Below are positions 51,949-60,616 of a stretch of DNA of 64,000 nucleotides, piece after piece. The position numbers were made by a program, and so were the translations under genes. The notes below the pieces were generated by a model. That model made no database searches, was not told where the DNA came from, and saw nothing but the letters and a program-made list of their open reading frames with translations. The DNA is taken from positions 49,843-113,842 of the forward strand of contig DATAUK010000026.1 of the NCBI GenBank assembly GCA_036268295.1. The letters run 5' to 3'. The DNA comes from DATAUK01 sp036268295 (GTDB lineage Bacteria; Actinomycetota; Actinomycetes; JAFAQI01). Positions within the stretch are counted from its first letter, which is position 1, and each line of letters begins with the position of its first letter.

Positions 51949-52934
51949 TGGCGGCGGAGCGGCTGATGCGGACCTGGTTGACCGAGCGGTTCGGGCTGAC
52001 GGTGCCGGTAGTGGGCGCGCCGATGTTCGGTGTCGGCGACGGCAGGCTCGCCGCCGCCATCTCGAACGCCGGCGGACTCGGCATGATCGGCGTGGGCGCC
52101 ACCTCGACCGCCGCCTGGGTGCCGGAGCAATGCCGGGTCGCGGCGGCGGCGGGGCGACCGTACGGCGTCGGCCTGATGGCGTGGGCGCTGGATCTCGATG
52201 AGACACCGTTCACCGCGGTGCGGGAAGCTGCGCCGGTGCTGGTGTCGATCGGGTTCGGTGACTACCAGAAATACGTCGCGCCGCTTCAGCAGGCCGGGTC
52301 GGTGGTGGCCACCCAGGTCGGCAATCTGGCTGAGGCGAAGCGCGCCGAGCAGGCGGGCGTCGACGTCATCGTTGCCCGCGGCGGCGAGGGCGGTGGCCAC
52401 GGCCGCAACGACGTCGCAACGTTGCTATTGCTACAAGAAGTGCTCGACGCCGTCTCGCTGCCGGTACTGGCCGCCGGCGGCATCGCCAATGCGCGTGGCC
52501 TGGCGGCGGTGATCGCCGCCGGTGCTGCCGGCGGCTGGGCAGGCACCGCATTCCTGGGCTGCGAGGAGACGGTGACCCAGCCGGCGGCGCGGGAGCAGCT
52601 GTTCTCCGCCGTCGACACCGACACGGCCTACGGCCGGGTCTTCGACATCGGGCAACGGCTCGGCTGGCCGCCCGAGTTCGGCGGCCGAGGATTGCGCAAC
52701 CGGTTCTTCGACACCTGGACAGGTCGCGAGGACGAGCTGGCGGCCGACGACGACGCGATGCAAGAACTGGCGGCCGCCCGCGCTGCCGGCGACTACGACG
52801 CCGCGTACCTCTACACCGGCCAGGGCGTTGCGATGCTGCACGAGCCGGTGCCGGCCGCGGCGGTCGTCGCGGAGTTCGGCCGCGCGGCCGAGGTCCTTGC
52901 AGAGGTCGCGGCGCGCAGCCTCGGCATGTCGTGA
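51948..52934 (+). CDS. Nitronate monooxygenase (2-nitropropane dioxygenase) family protein
   Basis: The 328-residue TIM-barrel FMN protein has VPVVGAPMFGVGDGRLAAAISNAGGLGMIGVG, VDVIVARGGEGGGHGRND and VLAAGGIANARGLAAVIAAGAAGGWAGTAFLGC, the NMO family FMN sites. It oxidises alkyl nitronates or related compounds. The first ATG overlaps the gad TGA (TGATG), implying coupling to gad, although no shared pathway is evident. Confidence 0.9.
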   Translation: MAAERLMRTWLTERFGLTVPVVGAPMFGVGDGRLAAAISNAGGLGMIGVGATSTAAWVPEQCRVAAAAGRPYGVGLMAWALDLDETPFTAVREAAPVLVSIGFGDYQKYVAPLQQAGSVVATQVGNLAEAKRAEQAGVDVIVARGGEGGGHGRNDVATLLLLQEVLDAVSLPVLAAGGIANARGLAAVIAAGAAGGWAGTAFLGCEETVTQPAAREQLFSAVDTDTAYGRVFDIGQRLGWPPEFGGRGLRNRFFDTWTGREDELAADDDAMQELAAARAAGDYDAAYLYTGQGVAMLHEPVPAAAVVAEFGRAAEVLAEVAARSLGMS

Positions 52935-53272
52935 AGGGCGTGACCTTGACGGACGTGCGAGCGATCGCGCTGCCGTTGCCGCGGACGTCGGAGCATCTGA
53001 TTCGCGACTTCGTGAAGTTCCGGATCGGCAGCATCGTCTACGCATCGGTCTCACCGGACGAAGCGCTGATGGGATTCGGCTTCCCGAAGGAGGAACGAGC
53101 CGCGCTCATCGAAGCAGAGCCCGACAAGTTCCAGCTGCCGAGGACCTCAGACCTTCGCTACAACTGGCTCGTCGCCCGGATGTCAGAGCTCGACGAGACC
53201 GAACTGCGAGAGCTCGTCGTGGACGCCTGGCGGATGTGCGTCCCGAAGTTCATCTCCGCGATGGTCGACTGA
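52931..53272 (+). CDS. MmcQ/YjbR-family protein
   Basis: The 113-residue protein has a YjbR/MmcQ fold pattern: LPRTSEHLIRDFVKFRIGSIVYASVSPDEALMGFGFPKEERAAL, RYNWLVARMSELDETELRELVVDAWRMCVPK. The family resembles a DNA-binding fold but its function is unknown. GTG 52931 overlaps the previous stop (GTGA), so it is the third gene of a gad-NMO-mmcQ unit. Confidence 0.85.
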   Translation: MKGVTLTDVRAIALPLPRTSEHLIRDFVKFRIGSIVYASVSPDEALMGFGFPKEERAALIEAEPDKFQLPRTSDLRYNWLVARMSELDETELRELVVDAWRMCVPKFISAMVD

Positions 53273-53391
53273 CGTTGTCTGCATTGGTGACGGCAGCAGT
53301 CACCGAAGATGTAGTCATAAGGCTGCTCGAATCACCCGGGTACGACACTTTACCTGGCCAGAAACCGTTGGTAGCAAACAGACTTCTGAGA

Positions 53392-53598
53392 CTAAGCGAC
53401 CCGATAGGTCTCGCCGGCGAAGCCGACCTCGTCGCCTCTGACGAGTTGCCGTCCGCGTCGATGCTCGACGATGCCGTTGACCGTCACGTCGTCGAGCTCG
53501 AGGACTCGCTTCGCGTCGGCGCCTGACTCAACCGCGTTGGCCAGTTTGAGGAACTGCCCGAGCCGGATCATCACGTCCCGGATGGCGATGTCTTGCAT
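53392..53598 (-). CDS. Small S4-domain RNA-binding protein (YbcJ/RqcP-like)
   Basis: The 68-residue protein is a stand-alone S4 domain: IRLGQFLKLANAVESGADAKRVLELDDVTVNGIVEHRRGRQLVRGDEV. Such proteins bind structured RNA, often on the ribosome or tRNA. It starts 34 bp after the end of the broken sigma locus on the same strand. The 119-bp gap before it (53273-53391) is less G/C-rich than its neighbours and holds a GGTGAC/GTCACC inverted repeat. Confidence 0.88.
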   Translation of the reverse strand: MQDIAIRDVMIRLGQFLKLANAVESGADAKRVLELDDVTVNGIVEHRRGRQLVRGDEVGFAGETYRVA

Positions 53599-53632
53599 CG
53601 CGCCATCATTACCCAGGTTGGCGGTGCCGCTG

Positions 53633-54072
53633 TCAGTCGCGGGCCACTGCGAACGTGGTCGGCAGAGCGGCGGAGTTCAGCAGGTCGACGACTCGCCCGG
53701 CAGCCGCCTGCGTGAAGGTGCCGGAGAGTTGAGCGACGCCGGCTGGGATGCCATCCGATGCCGAGTACGGCGCCGAGAGCACGACCGCGTCGAGCACGAA
53801 GATGGCGCAGCCCTGAGCGGGTCAGGTTGACCACGATGGCGCGGACGTAAGCCGCCTGGTTGAGGTCGGCCGGCAACCGGTCGCGGCGTTGGTCGAGCCG
53901 CGCGAACGCTTCCCTGTGCGATGTCCTCCGGATCGTCGGCGCCGAGCAACGCGGCGAGCCGCACCATCGGCGCGAACTGGGCGGCGAACAGCGCGGCGAA
54001 CAGCGCGGCGAACAGGGCGGCGAAGTCGTCGGTCGCGTCGTCCTGCCTTGCCGGTGCAGCGGTCGACCTCAC
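53633..54072 (-). pseudogene. Frameshifted ECF sigma-factor gene with 12-bp repeats
   Basis: Reading the minus strand from about 54072, the frame encodes a FAAL repeat (FAALFAALFAALFAAQFAP) and then sigma region 2 text MVRLAALLGADDPEDIAQ. It breaks there: removing one G from CAGGGAAGC would continue the sigma pattern as EAFARLDQRRDRLPADLNQAAYVRAIVVNLTRSGLRHLRARR. A third frame then gives a different tail ending TTFAVARD at 53633. Region 4 is not recognisable. The locus is therefore a decayed or truncated SigM/SigE-like ECF gene, or it contains sequencing errors. The FAAL block comes from 12-bp tandem repeats (about 53978-54020). Confidence 0.65.
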
Positions 54073-54162
54073 GAGTACTAGACGCCCGATCCGGCCAAAG
54101 GTTCACTGCGCCGGACCAGAATGCCGGTCCCGGTGCGAGCCGCGATAGTGCCGACCGTGACG

Positions 54163-55674
54163 ATGGAGCAAAGCGCGGGTTGGGCGAGAGCGAAGAGGCG
54201 GGCAGTGGCAGCGGGGGCAGGGAGCCACAACCGGGCGACCTACATCGTGCTGTGCACCTCGGTCAGCGCGTACTCGTTGTTGCAGTCGTTGGTGCTCCCG
54301 GTGCTTCCCACCATCCAGGCCAGCCTGCACACCTCGCAGAACGCGGTCACCTGGGTGCTGACGGCGTACCTGCTCTCCGCGTCGATCTTCACCCCGATCC
54401 TCGGCCGGCTCGGCGATATGTGGGGCAAAGAGCGGATGCTCGTCATCGCCCTTGCGGCGCTGGCGGTCGGCTCGGCGATGGCCGCGCTGTCCCACTCGAT
54501 CGGATTGATGATCGTGGCGCGGGCGATCCAGGGCGTCGGCGGTGGCGTGCTACCGCTGTCGTTCGGCATCATCCGCGACGAGTTCCCGAAGCCCAAGGTG
54601 GCCGGCGCGGTCGGGGTGATCGCCGGGCTGACCGCGGTCGGCGGCGCGGTCGGTGTCGTGCTGGCCGGGCCGATCGTGAGTGCGCTGGACTACCACTGGT
54701 TGTTCTGGATCCCGATGATTGCGTTGATCGCGGCGGGGATCGCCGCGCACATCGTGGTGCCGGCGTCGCCGATCCGGCTGCCTGGCCGGCTCAACTGGCC
54801 GGCCGTCATCCTGCTGTCCGGCTGGCTGGTCGCGCTGCTGATCGCAGTGAGCGAGGCACCGACCTGGGGTTGGGGATCGGCGCGGGTGCTCGGCTTGCTG
54901 GTGGTCGCCGTGGTGCTCGGCATCGCCTGGGTGGTGGTCGAGTCACGGTCGGCGCAGCCGCTGATCGACATGGCGATGATGCGGATCCCGGTGGTTCGTA
55001 CGACGAACCTGGTGGCGTTGCTGTTCGGGGTCGGGCTCTACGCGACGTTCGCCTTCGTGCCGGAGTTCCTGCAGACCTCGCCGTCGAACGGATATGGCTT
55101 CGGCTCGAGCGTCACCCACTCCGGGCTGATCCTGCTGCCGCTCGGCACCGTGATGTTCGCGTTCTCGCTCGCCTCCGGCCAGCTGACGACGTGGGTCGGC
55201 GCCAAGGCGCTTCTCGTCGTGGGGTCGACGGTGAGTATCGTGCCGGTGCTGATCCTCGCGGTGGCGCACGGCCGGCAGTGGGAGTTCGGCATCGCGATGG
55301 CGCTGGAGGGCGTCGGGTTCGGCCTCGCCTTCGCCGCGATGTCCTCGCTCGTCGTCGAGGGCGTGCCGCCCAGCCAGACCGGTGTCGCCAGCGGCATGAA
55401 CGCCAACATCCGCACCATCGGCGGCTCGATCGGAGCGGCCGTTGTGAGCAGCATCATCACCGCGAGTGCCCGACCGGACGGCGTGCCCCGGCTTGCCGGC
55501 TACGTTCACGGCTTCGAGCTGCTCACCGTCGCCGCGATCGGCGCCGCGCTCGCCTCGATCCTGGTGCCGTCGGCGCGCCACGCGCTGACTCGGGCCGAGC
55601 TGCATGACGCGATGCCGCACGCCGAACTCGGCATCGTCGCGGGTGGCACGTTGTTCGGCAGCGATCCAGAGTGA
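54163..55674 (+). CDS. MFS transporter, EmrB/QacA-like (DHA2, 14-TM)
   Basis: About 14 hydrophobic helices in roughly 500 residues. Motif A GRLGDMWGKERML after helix 2, motif B-like IVARAIQGVGGGVLPLSFGIIRD, and motif C-like GPIVSAL/AVGGAVGVV are the marks of DHA2 drug:H+ antiporters. The likely role is efflux of an unknown compound. ATG 54163 (MEQSAGW) is preferred for its position; an ATG at 54121 adds 14 residues. The C-terminus ends in ELGIVAGGTLFGSDPE. Confidence 0.88.
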   Translation: MEQSAGWARAKRRAVAAGAGSHNRATYIVLCTSVSAYSLLQSLVLPVLPTIQASLHTSQNAVTWVLTAYLLSASIFTPILGRLGDMWGKERMLVIALAALAVGSAMAALSHSIGLMIVARAIQGVGGGVLPLSFGIIRDEFPKPKVAGAVGVIAGLTAVGGAVGVVLAGPIVSALDYHWLFWIPMIALIAAGIAAHIVVPASPIRLPGRLNWPAVILLSGWLVALLIAVSEAPTWGWGSARVLGLLVVAVVLGIAWVVVESRSAQPLIDMAMMRIPVVRTTNLVALLFGVGLYATFAFVPEFLQTSPSNGYGFGSSVTHSGLILLPLGTVMFAFSLASGQLTTWVGAKALLVVGSTVSIVPVLILAVAHGRQWEFGIAMALEGVGFGLAFAAMSSLVVEGVPPSQTGVASGMNANIRTIGGSIGAAVVSSIITASARPDGVPRLAGYVHGFELLTVAAIGAALASILVPSARHALTRAELHDAMPHAELGIVAGGTLFGSDPE

Positions 55675-55720
55675 TACGACACAGCGGTACGACCCAGCGG
55701 TACGACCCAGCGATACGAGA
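55674..55720 (+). repeat. 13-bp intergenic tandem repeat
   Basis: Three full units of GTACGACCCAGCG type (starts 55674, 55687, 55700) and a partial fourth (55713) fill nearly all of the 55-bp gap between the MFS stop and the 2OG oxygenase start. The unit is not a multiple of three, so this is not a coding array. Confidence 0.9.
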
Positions 55721-55729
55721 GGTGACGCC

Positions 55730-56719
55730 ATGACGACGCGGCTGTCCGCGGTGCCGGTGATCGACCTTGCCCCGTGGCTGGCCGGCACACCGGAAGGTCG
55801 CGCTGAGGTCGCCGCGGCGGTCGACGCGGCGCTGCGCGAGATCGGGTTCCTGCTCGTGGTCAACCACGGCGTCAGCCTCGATCTGCGCGACGAGGTCCGG
55901 GCCGCGGCGCGGGCGTTCTTCGAGCTGCCGGTCGAGGCCAAGGCGCAATACCGCGCGCAGATCGGGGGCGAGAGCTGGCTGCCTCGCGGCTGGACGCCGA
56001 TCGGCGGCGAGGCCAACGCCAACTCTGACGCCGGTGTCAGCGCGCCGCCGGATCTCAAGGAGTCCTACGACGTGGCGTGCCACGAGCCGACCGGCGACGC
56101 CGAGATCGACCGGGAGTGGTTCACCGACAACATCTGGCCCGACATCGTCCCGGAATATCGCCGCGCGGTGACGGCGTACATCTCGAAGATGCGGGAGTTG
56201 GTCGACGAGCTGCTCACCATCGCGGCGGTTGCGATCGGGCTGCCCGACGACACCTTCCTCGTCCATGCCGGCCATCCGACCTGGTCGTTCTACACCCACT
56301 GGTATCCCGCGCTGACCCACGTCGGCGAGCCGGCGCCCGGTCAATTGCGGATCGGGTCACATACCGACTTCGGCACCTTCACCATCCTTGACCGCCAGCT
56401 CGGGACCGGCGGGCTTCAGGTGATGGGCAAGGACGGCGAGTGGGCCGATGCGCCGTGGGTCGAAGGCGCGTTCACGATCAACATCGGCGACATGATGGCG
56501 CGGTGGACGGGCGATCGCTGGGTCTCCAACCGTCACCGGGTGCTCGCGCCGGACGCCGCCGCACCGGACGAGGATCTGATGTCGCTCGTCTACTTCCACG
56601 AGGCCGATCCGGGCGCCGTGCTGCACAGCGTCCCGCCGCCGATCGGCAAACTGGCCTACCCACCGGTAACGGCGGGGGACTATCTGCGCGGGAAGCTTGC
56701 CGCGATTGCGGTGGTTTGA
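55730..56719 (+). CDS. 2-oxoglutarate/Fe(II)-dependent oxygenase, isopenicillin-N-synthase-like
   Basis: The 329-residue protein has the N-terminal VIDLAPWLAG and LLVVNHGV of the DIOX_N family. The Fe ligands are His and Asp in IGSHTDFGTFTIL and His in SNRHRVLAP, followed by the Arg/Ser-type 2OG site in MSLVYFHEAD. It hydroxylates or cyclises an unknown substrate. ATG 55730 follows GAGAGGTGACGCC. It may be co-transcribed with the MFS gene upstream. Confidence 0.9.
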   Translation: MTTRLSAVPVIDLAPWLAGTPEGRAEVAAAVDAALREIGFLLVVNHGVSLDLRDEVRAAARAFFELPVEAKAQYRAQIGGESWLPRGWTPIGGEANANSDAGVSAPPDLKESYDVACHEPTGDAEIDREWFTDNIWPDIVPEYRRAVTAYISKMRELVDELLTIAAVAIGLPDDTFLVHAGHPTWSFYTHWYPALTHVGEPAPGQLRIGSHTDFGTFTILDRQLGTGGLQVMGKDGEWADAPWVEGAFTINIGDMMARWTGDRWVSNRHRVLAPDAAAPDEDLMSLVYFHEADPGAVLHSVPPPIGKLAYPPVTAGDYLRGKLAAIAVV

Positions 56720-56847
56720 GGCTGATTACCGCCTGGAGATACCAGGAGGAATTGGCGTTTTGCTGCCGCGAGCCGCTCTCGGCAGGTAGCGTCCGAGGAG
56801 AGCGCGGCCAACGTTGTCACGCGTACATGCTCGGAAGGGGCAGATCT

Positions 56848-57612
56848 TTGAAGATCAACAAACTTGTAGCGGCGACACTGATGCCAGTGGTCGTGTTCGG
56901 CTCCGCGCTCGCCATGGGCGGGTCAGCAAGCGCGCACTCGAGCGCTCCGCGGACGATCAACCCGTCTGGCATCTTGACCGTAACTCCGGGCAAGAACCTG
57001 GTGGACAACCAGGTCGTCACGCTGAAGGAGTCTGGTCTCGGCTCGACGCCCGAGGGGCTTTACGCCGCGCTGTGCGACCCACGCGTCGTGAGTGGTTCCC
57101 AGAACCCGAACTACTGCGACGTTGTTCCCGCCGACGGCGCGCAGGAGCCGGACGACACCGACGGCGCGGGCACGTTCACGTTCACCATCCACAGCGGCGC
57201 CGACTTTAAGGGGACGGCGAAGGGCGCCGAATGCGATTTCGGCAGCCCGGCGCACCAGTGCGTGATCGTCGTGACGAACGCTCCAGTCAACCCGACTGCG
57301 GCGAGCTTCACGTACGTGACGTTCAAGGACACCCGCGCCACGTCGAAAACCAAGCTCAAGGGCAAGAAGTCGGCGAAGGCGAAGTCAAAGGTCACCTTCA
57401 AGATCACGACCACCGGCAAGGGCTCCCCGAAACCGACCGGCACGGTCGTCATCAAGGACAACGGCAAGAAGGTCGCCAAGGTCAAGGAGAAGAACGGCAA
57501 GGCGACTGCCAAGTTCAAGATCAAGAAGGGCAAGAACAAGCTGACCGCGGCGTACTCCGGCAACAAGGTGTTCAAGCCCAGCACCGCCAAGGCCACCATT
57601 AAGGGCAAGTAG
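56848..57612 (+). CDS. Secreted neocarzinostatin-like plus Ig-like repeat protein
   Basis: The 254-residue exported protein has a signal peptide (LVAATLMPVVVFGSALAMGGSASA). The mature part starts with a neocarzinostatin-family-like beta domain (ILTVTPGKNLVDNQVVTLKESGLG, with four cysteines in LYAALCDP, PNYCDVV, AECDFG and HQCVIV). A Lys-rich bacterial Ig-like domain (SPKPTGTVVIKDNGKKVAKVKEKNGKATAKF) follows. TTG 56848 follows GGAAGGGG by seven bases and fits the signal peptide; the ATG at 56827 has no such site. Apoproteins of this fold can carry chromophores, but no enediyne genes are here. Confidence 0.75.
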   Translation: MKINKLVAATLMPVVVFGSALAMGGSASAHSSAPRTINPSGILTVTPGKNLVDNQVVTLKESGLGSTPEGLYAALCDPRVVSGSQNPNYCDVVPADGAQEPDDTDGAGTFTFTIHSGADFKGTAKGAECDFGSPAHQCVIVVTNAPVNPTAASFTYVTFKDTRATSKTKLKGKKSAKAKSKVTFKITTTGKGSPKPTGTVVIKDNGKKVAKVKEKNGKATAKFKIKKGKNKLTAAYSGNKVFKPSTAKATIKGK

Positions 57613-57640
57613 CAGCGCGCCGGTCTCTCGTCAGAGGCCG

Positions 57641-57676
57641 AAAGGACCCGTCGCGGATCGCCGCGGCGGGTCCTTT
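57641..57676. terminator. Bidirectional terminator hairpin
   Basis: AAAGGACCCGTCGCGG (57641-57656) pairs with CCGCGGCGGGTCCTTT (57661-57676) at 15 of 16 positions with loop ATCG. The A-run before and T-run after the stem give termination in both directions, as expected between these convergent genes. Confidence 0.9.
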
Positions 57677-57715
57677 GCGTTGCGGCTCTTGCGGCCGGCT
57701 CGAGTTTCCGGCCGA

Positions 57716-59092
57716 TCAGTTGCGGCTGAGGGCCTGCTTGACCAGGGTGCGGCCGAAGTCGACGGCGAGCCCGTTCGGCCGCATCGCGTCGGCCATCACG
57801 TCCTCGAACGCGGTCAGGAAGGTCGCGATCTCCTCATCCCCGATCGTCAATGGCGGCAACAGCTTGATAACCGCCATGTGGTCGCCGGCAACCTGGGTCA
57901 GGATGTGGTGCCGGTTGTGTAGCGGTACGACGACGAGCTGCGCGAACAACCCGCGGCGGGCGGTGTTCAGCATCGTCCAGACGCCGCGGCCGGCGAGGGT
58001 CGATGGTCGGCCGAACTCGATCCCGATCATCAGCCCGCGGCCGCGGATGTCCTTGATGAGGTCGTGGCGAGCAGCGATCGACGCCAGCCCGGCGCTGAGC
58101 TCGGCACCGCGTCGCTCGGTGTTCGCGATCAGATCCTCGTCGTCGATGACGGCGAGGGTGGCTAGTCCGGCAGTCATCGCGAGGGCGTTGCCCGCGAATG
58201 TCGAGGCGTGGACGAAGACCCGGTCCAATGAGGAGTAGACCTTCTCGAAGATGCCGGGTCGCGCCATCGTCGCACCGATCGGCACGAAGCCGCCGGATAG
58301 CGCCTTCGCCACGGTCACGATGTCGGGCGTCACGTCGTCGAAGTGATGTGCGAAGAAGCGGCCGGTGCGACCGATGCCGGTCTGCACCTCATCGACGATC
58401 AGCAGGCCGCCGCGATCGTGCAGCAGCTGCCGGGCGGCAGCGAGGTAGCCCGGCGGAGCGACCTGCACTCCCTTGCCCTGGATCGGCTCCACGATCAACG
58501 CCGCCACGTCGCCGCGGCGAAGCTCGCCTTCGATCGCGTCGAGGTCTCCGAACGGGATTTTGGTGTCGGGCAGTAGCGGCGTGAAGCCGGCCCGAAACTC
58601 CGCCGCGCCGTTGACCGACAGCGCCCCGGTGGTCAGCCCGTGATAAGCGTGGTCGCAGTAGAGGATCCGCGATTTTCCGGTCGCGCACCTGGCAAACTTC
58701 AGAGCCGCCTCGACCGCCTCGCTACCGCTGTTGCAGAAGTAGACCCGGTCCATCCCTGGCGAGCGCTGCAGCAGTTGCTCAGCAAGCAGACCCGGCAGCA
58801 TCGGCAGGTCGAACTGCACCATGTCGGCCAGCTCGGCGTCGAGCACGTCATGCAGCGCGCGACGGACGACAGGGTGGTTGCGACCGAGGGCGAAGACCCC
58901 GAACCCGGACAGGAAGTCGAGATAGCGCTGGCCGTCGACGTCGTCGTACCACGCGCCGTTGGCGCCGGTCAGGACCCGGTCGAAGCCAATCGTGTTGAGC
59001 ATCCGCGGGACCTGCGCGTTGAGGTGCGCGGCGTGAAGTGCCGCGCCGTCGCGGCTGCGTTGCTCGATGAGCGCCCGGATGTCGAACCCCAT
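57716..59092 (-). CDS. Class III aminotransferase (omega-amino/diaminobutyrate type)
   Basis: The 458-residue PLP enzyme has FCNSGSEAVEAALKFARCATG, YCDHAYHGLTTGALSVNG, IVDEVQTGIGRTG, and the Schiff-base Lys in VTVAKALSGG. It resembles acetylornithine/4-aminobutyrate/diaminobutyrate transaminases, which act on terminal amino groups. A GABA role alongside gad (7 kb away) is conceivable but not supported by adjacency. ATG 59092 (MGFDIRALIEQRS) is preferred. The downstream side has the shared terminator. Confidence 0.9.
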   Translation of the reverse strand: MGFDIRALIEQRSRDGAALHAAHLNAQVPRMLNTIGFDRVLTGANGAWYDDVDGQRYLDFLSGFGVFALGRNHPVVRRALHDVLDAELADMVQFDLPMLPGLLAEQLLQRSPGMDRVYFCNSGSEAVEAALKFARCATGKSRILYCDHAYHGLTTGALSVNGAAEFRAGFTPLLPDTKIPFGDLDAIEGELRRGDVAALIVEPIQGKGVQVAPPGYLAAARQLLHDRGGLLIVDEVQTGIGRTGRFFAHHFDDVTPDIVTVAKALSGGFVPIGATMARPGIFEKVYSSLDRVFVHASTFAGNALAMTAGLATLAVIDDEDLIANTERRGAELSAGLASIAARHDLIKDIRGRGLMIGIEFGRPSTLAGRGVWTMLNTARRGLFAQLVVVPLHNRHHILTQVAGDHMAVIKLLPPLTIGDEEIATFLTAFEDVMADAMRPNGLAVDFGRTLVKQALSRN

Positions 59093-59125
59093 CGGCTCAC
59101 TCTAGAGAACGGTCCGGGAGGCGTA

Positions 59126-59881
59126 TCAGCCGAGCCGGCGTGCAAGCGGTCGGTAGAGCCATGGCAGCCAGCGACGGGCGCGAGCGGCGAGATCGAGCCA
59201 CCGAGGGACGGTACGACGCTCGGCGCCCGAATCGAGCACGTCGAGGATCGCGCGAGCGATCTGCGCCGGGGCGATCGGACGTGGGAACCGGCGCTCGTAT
59301 GGCGTGTTGCGGCGCTCGTGGAACGCGGTGCGCACGACACCCGGCCGGACCGTGGACACCACGATCGATGAGTCGCGCAGCTCCTCGCGCAGCGAGTCGG
59401 CGAAGGACTCCAATGCGGTCTTGGACAGCGAATACACCGCCTCGGTCGGCACCGGCACGGTGCCGGCGATCGACGTGGTGAAGACCAGCGCGCCGGGGGT
59501 GCCCTGGTCGAGCAGCTGTGGCAGTGCGGCGCGCGCGAGCAGCATCGGCGCCCGCAGGTTCACCTCGAGCAACACCGAGATCGCTTCGACCGGCATGGTC
59601 GCGAAGTCGCCGACGTACCCGATGCCGACGTTGGCAACAATCGCGTCGATCTGCCGGTGGGCGGAAAGGGCTGACTGCACGACGTGATCGGCATGCGAAG
59701 GATCGCGGACGTCGACCTCGAGGGCGAGGACGTCGACCTGGGCGCTGAGATCGGCAAGTGATTCACCGTCGCGGTCGACGGCGACAACCAGCGATCCCCG
59801 GGCGGCAAGTGCGACCGCGGTGGCCCGACCGATCCCGCTTGCTGCGCCCGTGACGATGACGACTGCGCCCGATAGTTGCAC
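59126..59881 (-). CDS. Short-chain dehydrogenase/reductase
   Basis: The 251-residue SDR has VTGAASGIGRATAVAL, a VANVGIG variant of NNAG, SIAG and catalytic YSLSK, and VSTVRPGVVRT. An aromatic/basic C-terminal helix (LPWLYRPLARRLG) suggests a membrane-associated form. It probably acts on NADP-dependent carbonyl or hydroxyl groups; substrate unknown. It starts 42 bp before the FrnE gene's stop on the same strand. Confidence 0.88.
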   Translation of the reverse strand: MQLSGAVVIVTGAASGIGRATAVALAARGSLVVAVDRDGESLADLSAQVDVLALEVDVRDPSHADHVVQSALSAHRQIDAIVANVGIGYVGDFATMPVEAISVLLEVNLRAPMLLARAALPQLLDQGTPGALVFTTSIAGTVPVPTEAVYSLSKTALESFADSLREELRDSSIVVSTVRPGVVRTAFHERRNTPYERRFPRPIAPAQIARAILDVLDSGAERRTVPRWLDLAARARRWLPWLYRPLARRLG

Positions 59882-59923
59882 GCCGACATCGTTGCAGTCG
59901 GGTCGGCGTCGCGGGTTGTCGGC

Positions 59924-60562
59924 TCAGCCGGTCTCGGACCAGGCCCGATCCAGCAGCTGCGTCATCGCTGCCTCCGGCTGCGCACCGGACATCGCATAGC
60001 GCCGGTCGACGACAAAGAACGGCACCCCGTTGGCGCCGAGCGAGGCGGCCGTGGCTTCGTCCTCGGCCACTGCGTCGTCGTACTCCTCGCTTTCCAGGAC
60101 CTGCTGAACCTCGGTTGGGTCCAGACCGACCTCGACCGCTAGCTCGGTGAGCGAACCGGCGTCGAAGATTGACCGCTGCTCACTGAAGTAGGCGCGGTGC
60201 AGTCGCTCGACAAGCTCGGGCTGGCGGCCACGTTCGCCGGCCAGCTGGAGCAACCGATGTGCGTCGCGGGTGTTGCCGCTGCGCAGGCCGGCGAGGTTGA
60301 AGTCCAGTCCTTGGAGCGCAGCGCGTTCCTGCATCTGCTCCTGGGCGGTGGCGGCCTGATCGACGGTCATGCCGTACTTGCTCGCCAATCGCTCGACCGT
60401 CGACGTCGTCTCGTCCTTCGGCGCTGACGGATCCAGCTCGAAGGATCGGTAGACGACCTCGACGTCGTCGCCGTGCTCGAAGCTCGTCAGGGCAGTTTCG
60501 AACTGACGCTTGCCGAGGTAGCACCAGGGACAGACGACGTCAGACCAGATCTCGACTCGCAT
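59924..60562 (-). CDS. DsbA-family oxidoreductase, FrnE-like
   Basis: The 212-residue protein has the active-site CPWC at residues 11-14 (EIWSDVVCPWCYLGKRQFE), the helical insertion of FrnE-type thioredoxin-fold proteins, and GVPFFVVDRRYAMSGAQ with the cis-Pro. It has no signal peptide, so it works in the cytoplasm, probably on thiol/disulfide exchange or as a 2-hydroxychromene-isomerase-like enzyme. Confidence 0.92.
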   Translation of the reverse strand: MRVEIWSDVVCPWCYLGKRQFETALTSFEHGDDVEVVYRSFELDPSAPKDETTSTVERLASKYGMTVDQAATAQEQMQERAALQGLDFNLAGLRSGNTRDAHRLLQLAGERGRQPELVERLHRAYFSEQRSIFDAGSLTELAVEVGLDPTEVQQVLESEEYDDAVAEDEATAASLGANGVPFFVVDRRYAMSGAQPEAAMTQLLDRAWSETG

Positions 60563-60616
60563 GAGTCGTTCAACACCGGTCGGCGACGATCCGTTCCTGG
60601 TGCCATGCCGGCTTGC

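Noticed and set aside
53889..55607. Plus-strand Arg/Gly/Asp-rich frame over the MFS gene
   Set aside because: No hydrophobic pattern or motif; it is the out-of-frame shadow of the 14-TM transporter.
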